A stretch of DNA of 64,000 bases, taken from the NCBI GenBank assembly GCA_032622095.1, contig CP136069.1, forward strand, positions 51,878,760-51,942,759, in the 5' to 3' direction. The notes under the pieces were generated by a model. It saw nothing but the letters and a program-made list of their open reading frames with translations, made no database searches and was not told the origin of the DNA. The translations under genes and the position numbers were made by a program. Positions 36,076 to 47,599 of this stretch are shown here, one piece after another. The stretch comes from Siphonodentalium dalli. Lineage: Eukaryota > Mollusca > Scaphopoda > Gadilida > Siphonodentaliidae. Position 1 is the first letter of the stretch. Every line of letters begins with the position of its first letter.

Positions 36076-37076
36076 CTTAAATTCTACATGTTATGTGCAT
36101 ATATTGACAAATGTCAGCGATATGAGACTGAGTCGTGTCGAAATAAACGATTTCGCCATCGGCAGTCACTGCATTTAATTAGTATATAAGAATGACGGTG
36201 TGTGTTGTCAATTTAGATATAACATTTGTAAAAATAACTACTTTGAACAAGATTATTCTCCACTTCTATTCGATCACCTTACCGGAGTGTTTCACATCAC
36301 TTTAAAAGTTTTTTTCTTTTATTAATTTCAGAAACATTTGAATTTGAAACAAAAATTGAATAATACAACTTAAAGCTTCTTCCTGGTTCAACTCAAGCAG
36401 TGTCGATATTGCGATTTATTCATTTATAAAAGTTTGGTTTATTTTAGCCTATAATTATACATGTATATGATGCATCAACCAGAATGACCCTTATTCTTAT
36501 TCCCTATAATAATATTGATATATAAAGGTCATATAATTACTTATTATTTTATTCATTTATGTCTTGTGATAGTTATTCCGTGAAAAACGTATTAATTAGC
36601 CTGCCACAAGTGAAGTAGTCTACCTTTGAGCCGATATATACCGATTCGCCTCGGCAATATTCGGGGATCTTATAGCTAGGGAAGAATTATACTCTTGCGC
36701 TGCCATAAGTTCCATTAACTGTGAAGGCATACACTACTCACTAGTCCTAAAACTAATTGTGATATTCGGCAAGTGAAAGAAAGAATTCAGCCAAATTGCC
36801 AATTTTGGAATCAAATGTTGACTATATATGTAGGCGTTACCATTTATGTCACAATTCCAGACTTAAAAGTCAATGTAGGCGTTACCATTTCAAAACTCTG
36901 AAACATGCCTCGAAAATTGGTGACGGAAACCACCTGAACGCGATAATCTTTACAACCGTTACATATATATCTCGGTACAGATGACTGTGAGCTAGCAAAC
37001 AATGTTTTACAGCTCATAAACAATGATTTTGTTTAGTGGTTTATGAACATAGTTTGCAAAAACGACAAATACTTAC
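36076..37076. other. AT-rich stretch, no recognised feature
   Basis: Contains the twice-occurring phrase TGTAGGCGTTACCATTT at 36829 and 36874. No exon, RNA or mobile-element signal. Confidence 0.3.
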
Positions 37077-37321
37077 TTCGAGTCGCATCGAGCAGCCGCC
37101 ATTTTTCGGTGTAAAACTTTGTTTTATGACGTAGGTTCCAGGCCCTGTGGCCTGCAGGCTTCAATTCAGCGAATTTGGCCGAAACGTTAACACTGTCGCC
37201 TATGGGAAACCATTTAGTTCCGTGATTCCACCAGTGTCCACCCACTTCGTGGCGGTAATAATTACCTTCTAGGCGGGGATGTATGGTAGAATTATCTGAT
37301 CGAGGTGTTGTTCTTGTGTAG
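37077..37321 (-). CDS. Candidate exon on the minus strand, about 81 codons, unknown protein
   Basis: On the minus strand an acceptor (CTCTCTTCCAG) at 37322 and a strong donor (CGAA then GTAAGT) at 37076 bracket an open frame entering in phase 2 and leaving in phase 1. The peptide contains HPRLEGNYYRHEVGGHWWNH, TKWFPIGDSVNVSAKF and FYTEKWRLLDATR. Splice sites and codon use look real, but the family is not recognised and no partner exon was identified. The segment GGGCCTGGAACCTACGTCA inside it also occurs at 32787, so a repeat origin is possible. Confidence 0.35.
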
Positions 37322-37634
37322 CTGGAAGAGAGTTTGATTATTAGACTTACCATCCGTGTGACTGTACTGTGTTAGTAACCTGATAGACATCGCGTTTTTA
37401 TTGAGTTCTGTGAGATAAGTCTATTTGTTTGTTGTTGATTGGAAAGTGTTGATTAAATGGGGGGTGCATTGGTGTGACCATTGAGGGGGATTATTCCGGC
37501 ATAGCACAGAACCTTCCATGAACTCGCCGGCCTGGTGTTTATGTTTTGTCTTTGTTCAGTAGTGTTTTCATTAGTTCTAGTTCTAGTTCTATGTGTGGTT
37601 TCAGAGATTCATCCCTGGTTTTAGTACTAAATTC

Positions 37635-37870
37635 AGTCACACACTGATCAACATAACGCTTAATAAAGTCACACGCTGATCAACACAGCGCTTAATAAAA
37701 GTCAACACACTGATTTTGAAACATTAATAATAAGCAACACACTGATTTTGAAACATTAATAATAAGCAACACACAGAACAAACGTTACTGTTATATAGTA
37801 TTCCAAACAACGCTTAATAAAGTCACACACTGATCAACACAGCACGTAATAAAGTCTGCGCAATCTTGTT
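37635..37870 (-). repeat. Diverged satellite in inverted orientation to 39990-41400
   Basis: Units with CACACTGATCAACACAGCGC followed by TTAATAAAGT are the reverse complement of the ACTTTATTAAGCGCTGTG...GATCAGTGTGTG units at 39990-40260 and 41190-41400. Two 32-bp units with GATTTTGAAACATTAATAA interrupt. The two array parts face each other across about 2.1 kb that holds the 24-bp satellite. Confidence 0.8.
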
Positions 37871-38165
37871 TCATATTAATTGCCCTTCAGTGCAATTGAA
37901 TTGCGCTTTAGCGCAATTAATTATCGTTACAAGCTTACACCCCTGAATAGATAGGTTATTCTATTAATTAACTGGGGGTTCCCATATATGGAAATATAAT
38001 TGCGCCGAAGCGCAATTGAATTGCACTGAAGCGCGATTAATTTTTTATTGGATTTATTCATCAATTAACTGGGGGGGGGGGGGGGGGGGGGGGGGTAGCC
38101 ATATATATATAATTAATTACTGAAGCACAATTGAATTGCGCTGAAGCACAATTATTAATAAATGT
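37871..38165. repeat. Nested AATTGCGC palindromes and a long G tract
   Basis: Repeated palindromic words such as GCAATTGAATTGCGC and GCGCTTTAGCGCAATTAA, GCGCCGAAGCGCAATTGAA, GCACTGAAGCGCGATTAA occur three times, separated by AACTGGGGGTTCCCATATAT and a pure G run of about 27 at 38069-38095. The G run length is likely unreliable in the assembly. Confidence 0.75.
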
Positions 38166-38496
38166 TAATTATGCCTCACATAGAGGTGGTATAATTTCGA
38201 GCGTATATTATAATATGACGTCACTTTCGGCGACAATATCGGTTGTCAACTGGGAAAGCACGTGGAAAATATTTATGTAATGGATTAAATGAATTTAATT
38301 TTTAATAATTTGTCATAAATATGTAATATATAATTCAGAAATATATAATTCAATTGAATGACAGTTAAAATTATTTATTCAAGTTTGTTCTAAAAATTTA
38401 TAAAATTATGTATTTTGTTTGTTCGATAAAAGTCGAAATTCTCGTTAGTTTCATTGTGAACATCAGATATTGTTGTTCAATAACTAAAGTCTTCAT

Positions 38497-39850
38497 CTGT
38501 TCGACATGCCCATTGTGAGTCTGTTCGACATGCCCATTGTGAGTCTGTTCGACATGCCCATTGTGAGTCTGTTCGACATGCCCATTGTGAGTCTGTTCGA
38601 CATACCCATTGTGAGTCTGTTCGACATGCCCATTGTTCGTCTGTTCGACATGCCCATTGTGAGTTCTGTTCGACATGCCCATTGTGAGTTATGTTCGACA
38701 TGCCCATTGTGAGTTCTGTTCGACATGCCCATTGTTCGTTCTGTTCGACATGCCCATACTGAGTTCTGTTCGACATGCCCATTGTTCGTCTGTTCGACAT
38801 GCCCATTGTTCGTCTGTTCGACATGCCCATTGTTCGTCTGTTCGACATGCCCATTGTTCGTTCTGTTCGACATGTCATTGTTCGTTTGTTCGACATGCCC
38901 ATTGTTCGTCTGTTCGACATGCCCATTGTTCGTCTGTTCGACATGCCCATTGTTCGTTCTGTTCGACATGTCCATTGTTCGTCTGTTCGACATGCCCATT
39001 GTTCGTCTGTTCGACATGCCCATTGTTCGTCTGTTCGACATGCCCATTGTTCGTCTGTTAGACATGCCCATTATTCGTCTGTTCGACATGCCCATTGTTC
39101 GTCTGTTCGACATGCCCATTGTTCGTCTGTTCGACATGCCCATTGTTCGTCTGTTCGACATGCCCATTGTTCGTCTGTTCGACATGCCCATTGTTCGTCT
39201 GTTCGACATGCCCATTGTTCGTCTGTTCGACATGCCCATTGTTCGTCTGTTCGACATGCCCATTGTTCGTCTGTTCGACATGCCCATTGTGAGTCTGTTC
39301 AACATGCCCATTGTGAGTCTGTTCGACATGCCCATTGTGAGTCTGTTCGACATGCCCATTGTTCGTCTGTTAGACATGCCCATTATTCGTCTGTTCGACA
39401 TGCCCATTGTTCGTCTGTTCGACATGCCCATTGTTCGTCTGTTCGACATGCCCATTGTTCGTCTGTTCGACATGCCCATTGTTCGTCTGTTCGACATGCC
39501 CATTGTTCGTCTGTTCGACATGCCCATTGTTCGTCTGTTCGACATGCCCATTGTTCGTCTGTTCGACATGCCCATTGTTCGTCTGTTCGACATGCCCATT
39601 GTGAGTCTGTTCAACATGCCCATTGTGAGTCTGTTCGACATGCCCATTGTGAGTCTGTTCGACATGCCCATTGTGAGTCTGTTCGACATGCCCATTGTGA
39701 GTTCTGTTCGACATGCCCATTGTGAGTTCTGTTCGACATGCATATTGTGAGTTCTGTTCGACATGCCCATTGTTCGTCTGTTCGACATGCCCATTGTGAG
39801 TCTGTTCGACATGCCCATTGTTCGTCTGTTCGACATGCCCATTGTGAGTT
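38497..39850. repeat. 24-bp satellite array, about 56 units, with 312-bp higher-order repeat
   Basis: The unit is GTTCGACATGCCCATTGTTC plus GTCT, with a GAGTCT variant in place of TTCGTCT. The double variant TTAGACATGCCCATTATTCG occurs at 39059 and 39371, exactly 312 bp (13 units) apart, so a 13-unit block was duplicated. 25-bp units (GAGTTCTG) are concentrated at both ends. The 24-bp period leaves long open frames in most frames of both strands; these are not genes. Confidence 0.95.
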
Positions 39851-39989
39851 TTGTCAAATTTCCCGAATAAAAACATGATTTGTTTGCAGTTATAACTATG
39901 TTATTTTTAGATTACTCTGGTCACTAAAAATCATTCCATTCACTTTTTCCCAGGGCAATTTACCCATTGTAGCCGAGCGTAATGAAATT

Positions 39990-41400
39990 AAGCGTTTCTT
40001 GATCAGTGTATTGACTTTGTTAAGCGATGTGTTGATCAGTGTGTGACTTTATTAAGCGCTGTGTTGATCAGTGTGTGACTGCATTAAGCGTTTCTTGATC
40101 AGTGTATTGACTTTATTGAGTGTTGTGTGGATCAGTGTGTGAATTTATTAACATGTGTGTTTATCAGTGTCTTACCAAATTAAACGTTGTGTTGAATACT
40201 AATCGGGACATTCGTTCCGTGTGTGCCTTCATTGAGCGTTCTGTTGATGGGTATGTGACTTTATTAAGCGTTGTGTTGAATACTAACCGGGATGACCGTT
40301 CGGTGTATGACTTTATTAAGCGTTGTGTTGAATACTAACCGGGATGACCGTTCGGTGTATGACTTTATTAGCGTTGTGTTGAATACTAACCGGGATGACC
40401 GTTCGGTGTATGACTTTATTAGCGTTGTGTTGAATACTAACCGGGATGACCGTTCGGTGTATGACTTTATTAGCGTTGTGTTGAATACTAACCGGGATGA
40501 CCGTTCGGTGTATGACTTTATTAGCGTTGTGTTGAATACTAACCGGGATGACCGTTCGGTGTATGACTTTATTAGCGTTGTGTTGAATACTAACCGGGAT
40601 GACCGTTCGGTGTATGACTTTATTAAGCGTTGTGTTGAATACTAACCGGGATGACCGTTCGGTGTATGACTTTATTAGCGTTGTGTTGAATACTAACCGG
40701 GATGACCGTTCGGTGTATGACTTTATTAGCGTTGTGTTGAATACTAACCGGGATGACCGTTCGGTGTATGACTTTATTAGCGTTGTGTTGAATACTAACC
40801 GGGATGACCGTTCGGTGTATGACTTTATTAGCGTTGTGTTGAATACTAACCGGGATGACCGTTCGGTGTATGACTTTATTAAGCGTTGTGTTGAATACTA
40901 ACCGGGATGACCGTTCGGTGTATGACTTTATTAGCGTTGTGTTGAATACTAACCGGGATGACCGTTCGGTGTATGACTTTATTAAGCGTTGTGTTGAATA
41001 CTAACCGGGATGACCGTTCGGTGTATGACTTTATTAAGCGTTGTGTTGAATACTAACCGGGATGACCGTTCGGTGTATGACTTTATTAGCGTTGTGTTGA
41101 ATACTAACCGGGATGACCGTTCGGTGTATGACTTTATTAAGCGTTGTGTTGAATACTAACCGGGATGACCGTTCGGTGTATGACTTTATTAAGCGTTGTG
41201 TTGATTAGTGTGTGACTTATTAAGCGTTGTGTTGATTAGTGTGTGACTTATTAAGCGTTGTGTTGATTAGTGTGACTTATTAAGCGTTGTGTTGATTAGT
41301 GTGTGACTTATTAAGCGTTGTGTTGATCAGTGTGTGACTTTATTAAGCGTTGTGTTGATTGGTGTGTGACTTTATTAAGCGTTGTGTTGATTAGTGTGTG
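39990..41400 (+). repeat. 51-bp satellite array with diverged flanks
   Basis: The core (about 40180-41200) has about 20 near-identical units GCGTTGTGTTGAATACTAAC, CGGGATGACCGTTCGGTGTA and TGACTTTATTA; 52-bp units have an extra A (TTAAGCG) that breaks the frame. The flanks contain shorter units of about 29-38 bp (AAGCGTTGTGTTGATTAGTG). The left flank matches the inverted array at 37635-37870. Confidence 0.95.
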
Positions 41401-41459
41401 ACTGCTTTCGGGAAAATATGCTGAACTGTACGCGATGCACTATATACTAAGGGATAAGT

Positions 41460-41960
41460 TGAACTGCTGAACTGGGTGGAGGTCGATCAAGTGGTGTTCA
41501 TCTCTATATCAATATATACCCGGGCCATCGATTATATTACAAGTTGCCTGCACAACTCACGCCGACGACGTCGTTATAATGGAGTTAAACTGTGTTTGGG
41601 AGAATCTACTGAACTGATGGACGGGGTTTTAACTGCTGGGCAGACATGGCGGTCGTTAAAATGAATTCCACTCGCTGTGTTTGGTTTTAGCCCATTGATT
41701 ACAAGCAATTTGCACCGGATATCTTCGTTATAATCGAGTTTAACTTTTAGGGAGAAACTGCTTAACTTTAGCCGTTGGACTGCTGGGCGGGATTATGAAC
41801 TGCTAAACAGGGTGGAGGATGCCAAATGGTCTTACTTCACTGTATTTAGGTGTATACCATCAATTACAAGTCAGTTGCCAAATATATTACCTAATATCTT
41901 CATTTCATGTGATTGCGTTAAATTGTTCAGCATTCCAGGTGCAACGACTAAGGTTCCGAT
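41460..41960. repeat. Degenerate direct repeats of about 220 bp
   Basis: The blocks GAACTGCTGAACTGGGTGGAGG / GAACTGCTAAACAGGGTGGA and CATCGATTATATTACAAG / CATTGATTACAAGCAATTTG / CATCAATTACAAGTCAGTTG recur about 220 bp apart. Diverged; no ends seen. Confidence 0.55.
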
Positions 41961-42117
41961 TTAATGGCTTAATTATATCGGGATGAACAAATGGTTTAAA
42001 AGATGTCTGGCTTTCCATTTGATATGATACCAAAGTCACTCTAACATTAGATGTTACCATCTTTTCTTCGTCGTATTTTTACCGCCATCTTCAATTTCTC
42101 AAATTCCCCAAAGCCGC

Positions 42118-42636
42118 AGGGGGGGGGGGGTCGGAAAAAAAATTCAGGCACGTATGGCATTTGTTCCCCCACCGCCAATTTTTTTTCCGTTTACGGCAGT
42201 TTTTTCCGACCATTTTTTGACACCCATCCCCCTTTTAACACTAAAACAGAGATTTGCGGGGGGAAATTCACTGTAAACAGCTGTATATGAATTTCTGTGC
42301 ATACTATTTATCATGGATGTTAACATGGACATGTAAATAGGAATGAGTCATTTTGAGGTCATTCGGCCAAACAAACATGGCTGCCAGCGGCCATCTTGGA
42401 TTTCAAAATTTGCAACAAAATACAACACGATAACTGCCTGCAGTCAGTTTACCAGTTAGAATTACATTATTTCTCTCATTCAACGTGGTTTTGAAGCCCA
42501 ACTCATTGCCAAAACACTTAAAAAACAAGCAGAATTTTTTTTTAGTTGCGGAAAAAAATGCTTGTTGGTGGCTTTGACCACCCACCCACCCCGGCATACG
42601 TGCCGGAATTTTTTTTTTCACCCCCCCCCCCCCCTG
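42118..42636 (-). mobile_element. hAT-type MITE, copy B, with 8-bp target duplication
   Basis: Runs from AGGGGGGGGG...GGCACGTATG to CATACGTGCCGGAA...CCCCCTG and is flanked by AAAGCCGC at 42110-42117 and 42637-42644. The internal sequence is the reverse complement of copy A (9167-9722). Two copies with different 8-bp duplications establish these boundaries. It sits 230 bp upstream of the exon at 42871. Confidence 0.8.
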
Positions 42637-42870
42637 AAAGCCGCGGTGAATTCTTCAAGCGGATACTCCAGACCATCGGAATCCACAAAGAAACAAAACT
42701 GTATCCGCAAAAACATGCAACAGCGGCTGGCTGTCGGAATAATTATAATATGTTGGCAGATTTTGCGTAAATAAAATCTTATCACTCGCTTAAATTGTTA
42801 AATTATTTGTTACAGAATATACAAAAAGTCATGTACATGTACCTCTGGAATAACGTGATACCAATTACAG

Positions 42871-43057
42871 GTTGTGGCCATGTACTACATGTGTTGGCAC
42901 ACGCTGAAGAGAGATAGAACTATTGCAATTCTTCCACATGGGAAGCAGTGTTACCATAATAGTGAATTGAACCAAGTAATGCGATCAGCAGACCAGACGT
43001 CATGGAATAGCAATTATCTATGGGAGTTCAACTGTGCATTCAGATATTTCTGTCCAG
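42871..43057 (+). CDS. Candidate exon, 62 codons, unknown protein; minisatellite starts at its donor
   Basis: An acceptor (GATACCAATTACAG) precedes 42871 and a donor (TGTCCAG then GTAGGA) follows 43057; phases 0 to 1. The peptide includes MYYMCWHTLKRDRTI, LPHGKQCYHNSELNQVM and WEFNCAFRYFCPG, with four cysteines, suggesting a folded domain. Family not recognised. The intron begins directly with a 21-bp minisatellite that copies the donor. Phase and strand fit an exon downstream of 27280-27471. Confidence 0.5.
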
Positions 43058-43243
43058 GTAGGAATGTATATGTTTTAGGTAGGAACGTATATGTTTTAGG
43101 TAGGAATGTATATGTTTTAGGTAGGAATGTATATGTTTTAGGTAGGAATGTATATGTTTTAGGTAGGAATGTATATGTTTAGGTAGGAATGTATATGTTT
43201 TAGGTAGGAATGTATATGTTTTAGGTAGGAATGTATATGTTTT
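43058..43243 (+). repeat. 21-bp minisatellite of donor/acceptor-like units
   Basis: Nine units of GTAGGAATGTATATGTTTTA plus G, one of them 20 bp. Each unit starts with the splice donor of the preceding exon (GTAGGA) and ends in TTTTAG, so each resembles a 21-nt intron from GT to AG. Confidence 0.95.
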
Positions 43244-44177
43244 TCCTCCGTTCTGTCGTTCTATTCATTACGCGCTCTATATTTTGTATTCTGCTAGGCT
43301 GTTTTTGGCCTGAAAATGGAGTTGTGAGGAAAATATATAATTCAATATGTATACTCGCCTTGTGCATACCAGTTAGACATTTTGCAGGATGTGTGTATTC
43401 GCGGGTGTATCTTCGCGCATGTATCATTTGTGCATAATGTAACTTTTAAGAACGCGTCAACACCCCCTAATTGTATGTGGTATTGGCAAAGCGGGGGATA
43501 TCGCCAAAACGGAGTATGCGGGGGGGGGGGGTCATTTTCATGTATATGAGATGGAAATATCTTGTCCCATACTATTGTCCCGATCACACGCATGTTAATT
43601 CCTGTCGTTCATGTATATATTGTAGCTAACATATATTTGTTTAGTGTTAACAGAATTGGGGTCTGTATAGTGTGAACGCTTTGCTATATATAGTCATGAT
43701 GTTTTGACACACGTTGTTCTTTCTACTCAAGTACAATTAAATCGAATTATATGATCAGATATACATATATCGTATATTGGTACACATTTATGCTGTCATG
43801 ATTGTTATGTAAACATATATATAACCCGTCTGTGTTACACTCCTGTTTGGTGAGCGGTCAACTGCCAATTTGGTCACCCGGTTTACATCCCAATAATTTA
43901 CAGAGTGTAACACGAACATGAATTTACAAATTGTTGACCTAATTTGAACTAATCGCTAATCGCCGTAACAGAATAATTGGGCGTGGTTTTCAGCCGAATC
44001 GCATCTGAAGCCAGTTACTTATATCGATCACGTTATCGTTGATAAGATCTAGGAAATCTTATATTGGGCTGAATTAATGTGCTGCGTGGGCTAGTTTCAA
44101 ATTCTCGGCAGATTTTGTGAAAATAAATACACTCCGCTTTTTGTGGGAATAAATCATCAAAAAGCAATATATATAAT
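43244..44177. other. Intronic or intergenic stretch
   Basis: The segment 43330-43470 (ATACTCGCC...GTTAGACATTTTGCAGGATG, TATCTTCGCGCATGTATC) is a diverged copy of 45140-45280, so a dispersed repeat is present. A G run lies at 43518-43530. No supported exon. Confidence 0.4.
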
Positions 44178-44329
44178 AAATGAATGTAGTGGGTGTGTGT
44201 TATTGTGAAATACGGCTCTTTGTTCGTTTGGGGCGCATTTAGTGTAAACCGCTTTACAGTTTACACTATGTACCCAAACGACCACAGCGCCGTTTCCCCC
44301 AATAACACACACACCCATTACATTCATTT
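44178..44329. repeat. Foldback repeat with arms of about 70 bp
   Basis: The left arm AAATGAATGTAGTGGGTGTG through TTAGTGTAAAC pairs with the right arm GTTTACACTA through CACACCCATTACATTCATTT, leaving a loop near CGCTTTACA. Arms differ at several positions, so this is not a recent event. Probably a small foldback MITE. Confidence 0.75.
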
Positions 44330-45662
44330 CTTAAATAATAGCCTATACTATTAATATGACATTAGAACATAAAAATAGAAACAAACATACATGAATATGC
44401 CCTTGCACATGTACCCTCCTCCGAATACACACAACAACAACGAAAGATCGTACATCAAGCTCTGTCAGCGAACCAGTATCATACGCAACTTTGCGGAGAT
44501 TGATCGTACGTATGCCGACATGTCTGGCAAATAATGGGGATATTCTCAAATAGAAACAGTCAAAATGCAAAATATATCATCCGAATCTTGGACATCCAAA
44601 ATCTGTGTTTGGCGACACCTCATTGCAGAATCGATCCGCGGCTTTGATACCCAAAATTCTGATGGGTACACACACTCGATCGCGGAGAGTATTGTTGGAA
44701 CCGCACTATAGGGTAGAAAATATATTAAGGTTAACCCAACATATATTTCCCACGGTCAATGAATGATAATTATATCACAAACAAATGTCTATTAATTATG
44801 ATAAAATTGGAAATGAGCCGGAATTTCCATTAAATGTATCGATCTGAGAGACAGATATCATCACTCTCCTATTGAAAGAACATTCCACTTTACGAAAGTA
44901 TATGTTTTGAATAGTGGATATCATCATTCACCTTGGTAATACATACATTCACCTTGGTAATACATACATTCATCTGATGGAGCTATTTTCATTAATCAAT
45001 AACTGCATGCTCTGTGTTGGCGATACCCTCATCTTTGGCGATACCAGATACGCTGGGGTGGTTAATTGCTTTCAATATTTAGGTGTGAATACTTCGAGGA
45101 TGATCTGGTGGGGTCAGGAGCTATGGGAAAATATAATTAGATACATACTCGCTATGCGCGTACCGGTTAGACTGTGTGCAGGATGTATGTATTCGCTGAT
45201 GTATCTTCGCGGATGCCTCATTGATGCAGTATGTAACTTTTATGACCGCGTTAATTGCTTTCGATATTTAGGTGTGAACAATGGCTGGGCCACCCTGGCA
45301 ACTTTCATAAGGAAAGTCCCGGATATTTTCGGCAAGTCCACTTGAGGCTAAAATACTGATATTCCATGAACTTACCAAATATCTAATAATGCACTCATGT
45401 ATTCCCCATGTGAAATGTATTGTTCTTATATGTCATATTTGAATATCTTGATGTCATACTATCTGTAACGTTTCTGTATATATCCACATATCGATGGACA
45501 GAATAAAATGAATCTGAATCTGAAGATTTCATTGCGGCAATACAATGCATAATATAACTGATAACATTGCTGAATTATGTCTCAGTTGGAATGTAGACTG
45601 GAGATCGTATTGCAAAGTATCTGGGGTGTATTTCAGCTGATTAGTATATATTTTTTTTATCC
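44330..45662. other. Intergenic or intronic stretch with dispersed repeat
   Basis: Three copies of CATTCACCTTGGTAATACAT lie at 44925-44970. The phrase TTAATTGCTTTCAATATTTAGG recurs with changes at 45062 and 45249. A copy of the 43330 repeat is at 45140-45280. The open frame across 44914-45345 consists of these repeats and is not supported as a gene. Confidence 0.4.
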
Positions 45663-45899
45663 GCAGTTAGAGGCCTTTCTGGTGTGTTGAGGCCTTTCTG
45701 GTGTGTTGAGGCCTTTCTGGTGTGTTGAGGCCTTTCTGGTGTGTTGAGGCCTTTCTGGTGTGTTGAGGCCTTTCTGGTGTGTTGAGGCCTTTCTGGTGTG
45801 TAGAGGCCTTTCTGGTGTGTTGAGGCCTTTCTGGTGTGTTGAGGCCTTTCTGGTGTGTTGAGGCCTTTCTGGTGTGTTGAGGCCTTTCTGGTGTGTTGA
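45663..45899. repeat. 19-bp minisatellite, about 12-13 units
   Basis: The unit is GAGGCCTTTCTGGTGTGTT, nearly identical throughout. Confidence 0.95.
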
Positions 45900-46352
45900 A
45901 TGAGAAACAGTCAGTGATAAACCATAGTTGTTGTAGTAATTTGAAGGATTATACATGCAGTTGTTTTAACGGAATTCTGAGGTGGTGCATTCACGAAACC
46001 TGGAAAGAATGATGAATAATTAGTCTCCAATAATCAGAAGCCATGGATTCTCTCAGATATTGAGTTGTTTTAATAATAGGTGGTGAATGAAAACCTTGTC
46101 AAGGTTTTTTTTAATAATGTGTTAATCGGGAACCAGATTTTTTTTTTGCGTACTTGGATGAACTATATGTGATTAGAACGTACTCGGCATTTGCGTACTT
46201 GAACCATGGCCTGATTTTTATTCTGCATCCTATTTCATGCACTACTCAGACCTCTATTTCAATAGAAATTAGAACAAATTACAAATAAAAGATAGATGCC
46301 AGCGGAAAACAATTCAAATGTCGTATAAGATAACCGAGAAACTAACAGTTTA

Positions 46353-46740
46353 GTGTAATTGCCGCCGGCTGTCTGCCTCAACATAATAACGTGTCAATCG
46401 TCAAACCGTTCGTCGCGTGTAATTGCTGCCGGCTGGCTGCCTCAACATAATAACGTGTCAATCGTCAAACCGTTCGTCACGTGTAATTGCTGCCGGCTGG
46501 CAGCCTCAACATAATAACGTGTCAATCGTCAAACCGTTCGTCACGTGTAATTGCTGCCGGCTGGCAGCCTCAACATAATAACGTGTCAATCGTCAAACCG
46601 TTCGTCACGTGTAATTGCCGCGAGCTGGCAACCTCAACATAATAACGTGTCAATCGTCAAACCGTTCGTCACGTGTAATTGCCGCGAGCTGGCAGCCTCA
46701 ACATAATAACGTGTCAATCGTCAAACCGTTCGTCACTTTT
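46353..46740. repeat. 64-bp tandem repeat, 6 units
   Basis: The unit contains GTGTAATTGCTGCCGGCTGG, CAGCCTCAACATAATAACGT and GTCAATCGTCAAACCGTTCG. GTGTAATTGC at 46417 and 46481 gives 64 bp. Units 5 and 6 carry CCGCGAGCTGG. Confidence 0.93.
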
Positions 46741-47599
46741 TCGTAGTGTAATTATACCACGAAGCAACATTGACTAAAGTGTTCAGTAAACTATTTTACT
46801 CAACGAGTTGAGTAAAACAATTTATAAACACTGAAACTGAAATCGCTCAAATTTTGCTTAACAGTTGACTGAAAATGTAGCTTGCTCAGTTAAGACAAGA
46901 CAGTCAATGACTGTGGGTCGCTCACCAGACTGTAAAGACTGAGCAGACTGGGACTCTGAAGAGTCAGTACGTGACAATGTCACTTAAGACAAGTAGTTCT
47001 GAACATGGACATAGCTGGAGGCTCTCAGATGAGCAGGGCTCTTCAACTTTAAATTTCTAATTGCACAACACTGACAAATCTCCAACCTCTTACATTTTAA
47101 AGAAGACAACCATACCACAGTACTAAGTTCACAAAAATCCTTTTGCACACCCCTCTTTTTGGCCAATTTGGTCCAAAAGTTTGACCTGAAGTAGGAACAT
47201 ATAGACTGTTGGTTTAAAAACATACATGTTGGAAAATCAAACCAAACTATGAGAACAATTCTAACCTATTTCTGATGTGAACATCTAATTTACAACTAAT
47301 GTTGTATCAGGCATGAAATTTTCAACTCTTTAAATTTTTATCAAAGTAGGGGGTCAAAACTCCACCCCTATACACTCCTTCCCCATTGCCTCAAACATTG
47401 CCCCCACCCAGGCTGCCTAGAAATTAAAATTATACCAGTAACACACAGGATAGAGAGTTAAATCTCTTATCTCTGCCCCTATTAGAACAAATGTGAATCC
47501 CCATCTGAGATCCATTCATCTAGTAATATCAATATACCCCCATATCCAATAGGGTATGATTTCACCTGGGTAAGTGGTGGTTAAGAAAATAATATTGGA
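46741..47599. other. Stretch without a supported gene
   Basis: A cluster of ACTGAGCAGACTGGG and GTTGAGTAAAAC words lies at 46790-46960. The open frames are short and unsupported. Confidence 0.3.

Noticed and set aside
38398-39876. Open frames of 65-454 codons with repeats such as MGMSNRRT or CSTCPLFV
   Set aside because: They are consequences of the 24-bp satellite period. Several frames are open simultaneously on both strands.
40120-40901. Repeated peptide SVVLNTNRDDRSVYDFI over 100 codons
   Set aside because: The 51-bp satellite gives 17-residue repeats. Units of 52 bp break the frame repeatedly, and there is no sign of selection against them.
44914-45345. 143-codon plus-strand open frame
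   Set aside because: Built from internally repeated segments (HLGNTYIHLGNTYIHL, VNCFQYLGVN / VNCFRYLGVN) and a diverged copy of 43330-43470; best explained as repeat sequence.
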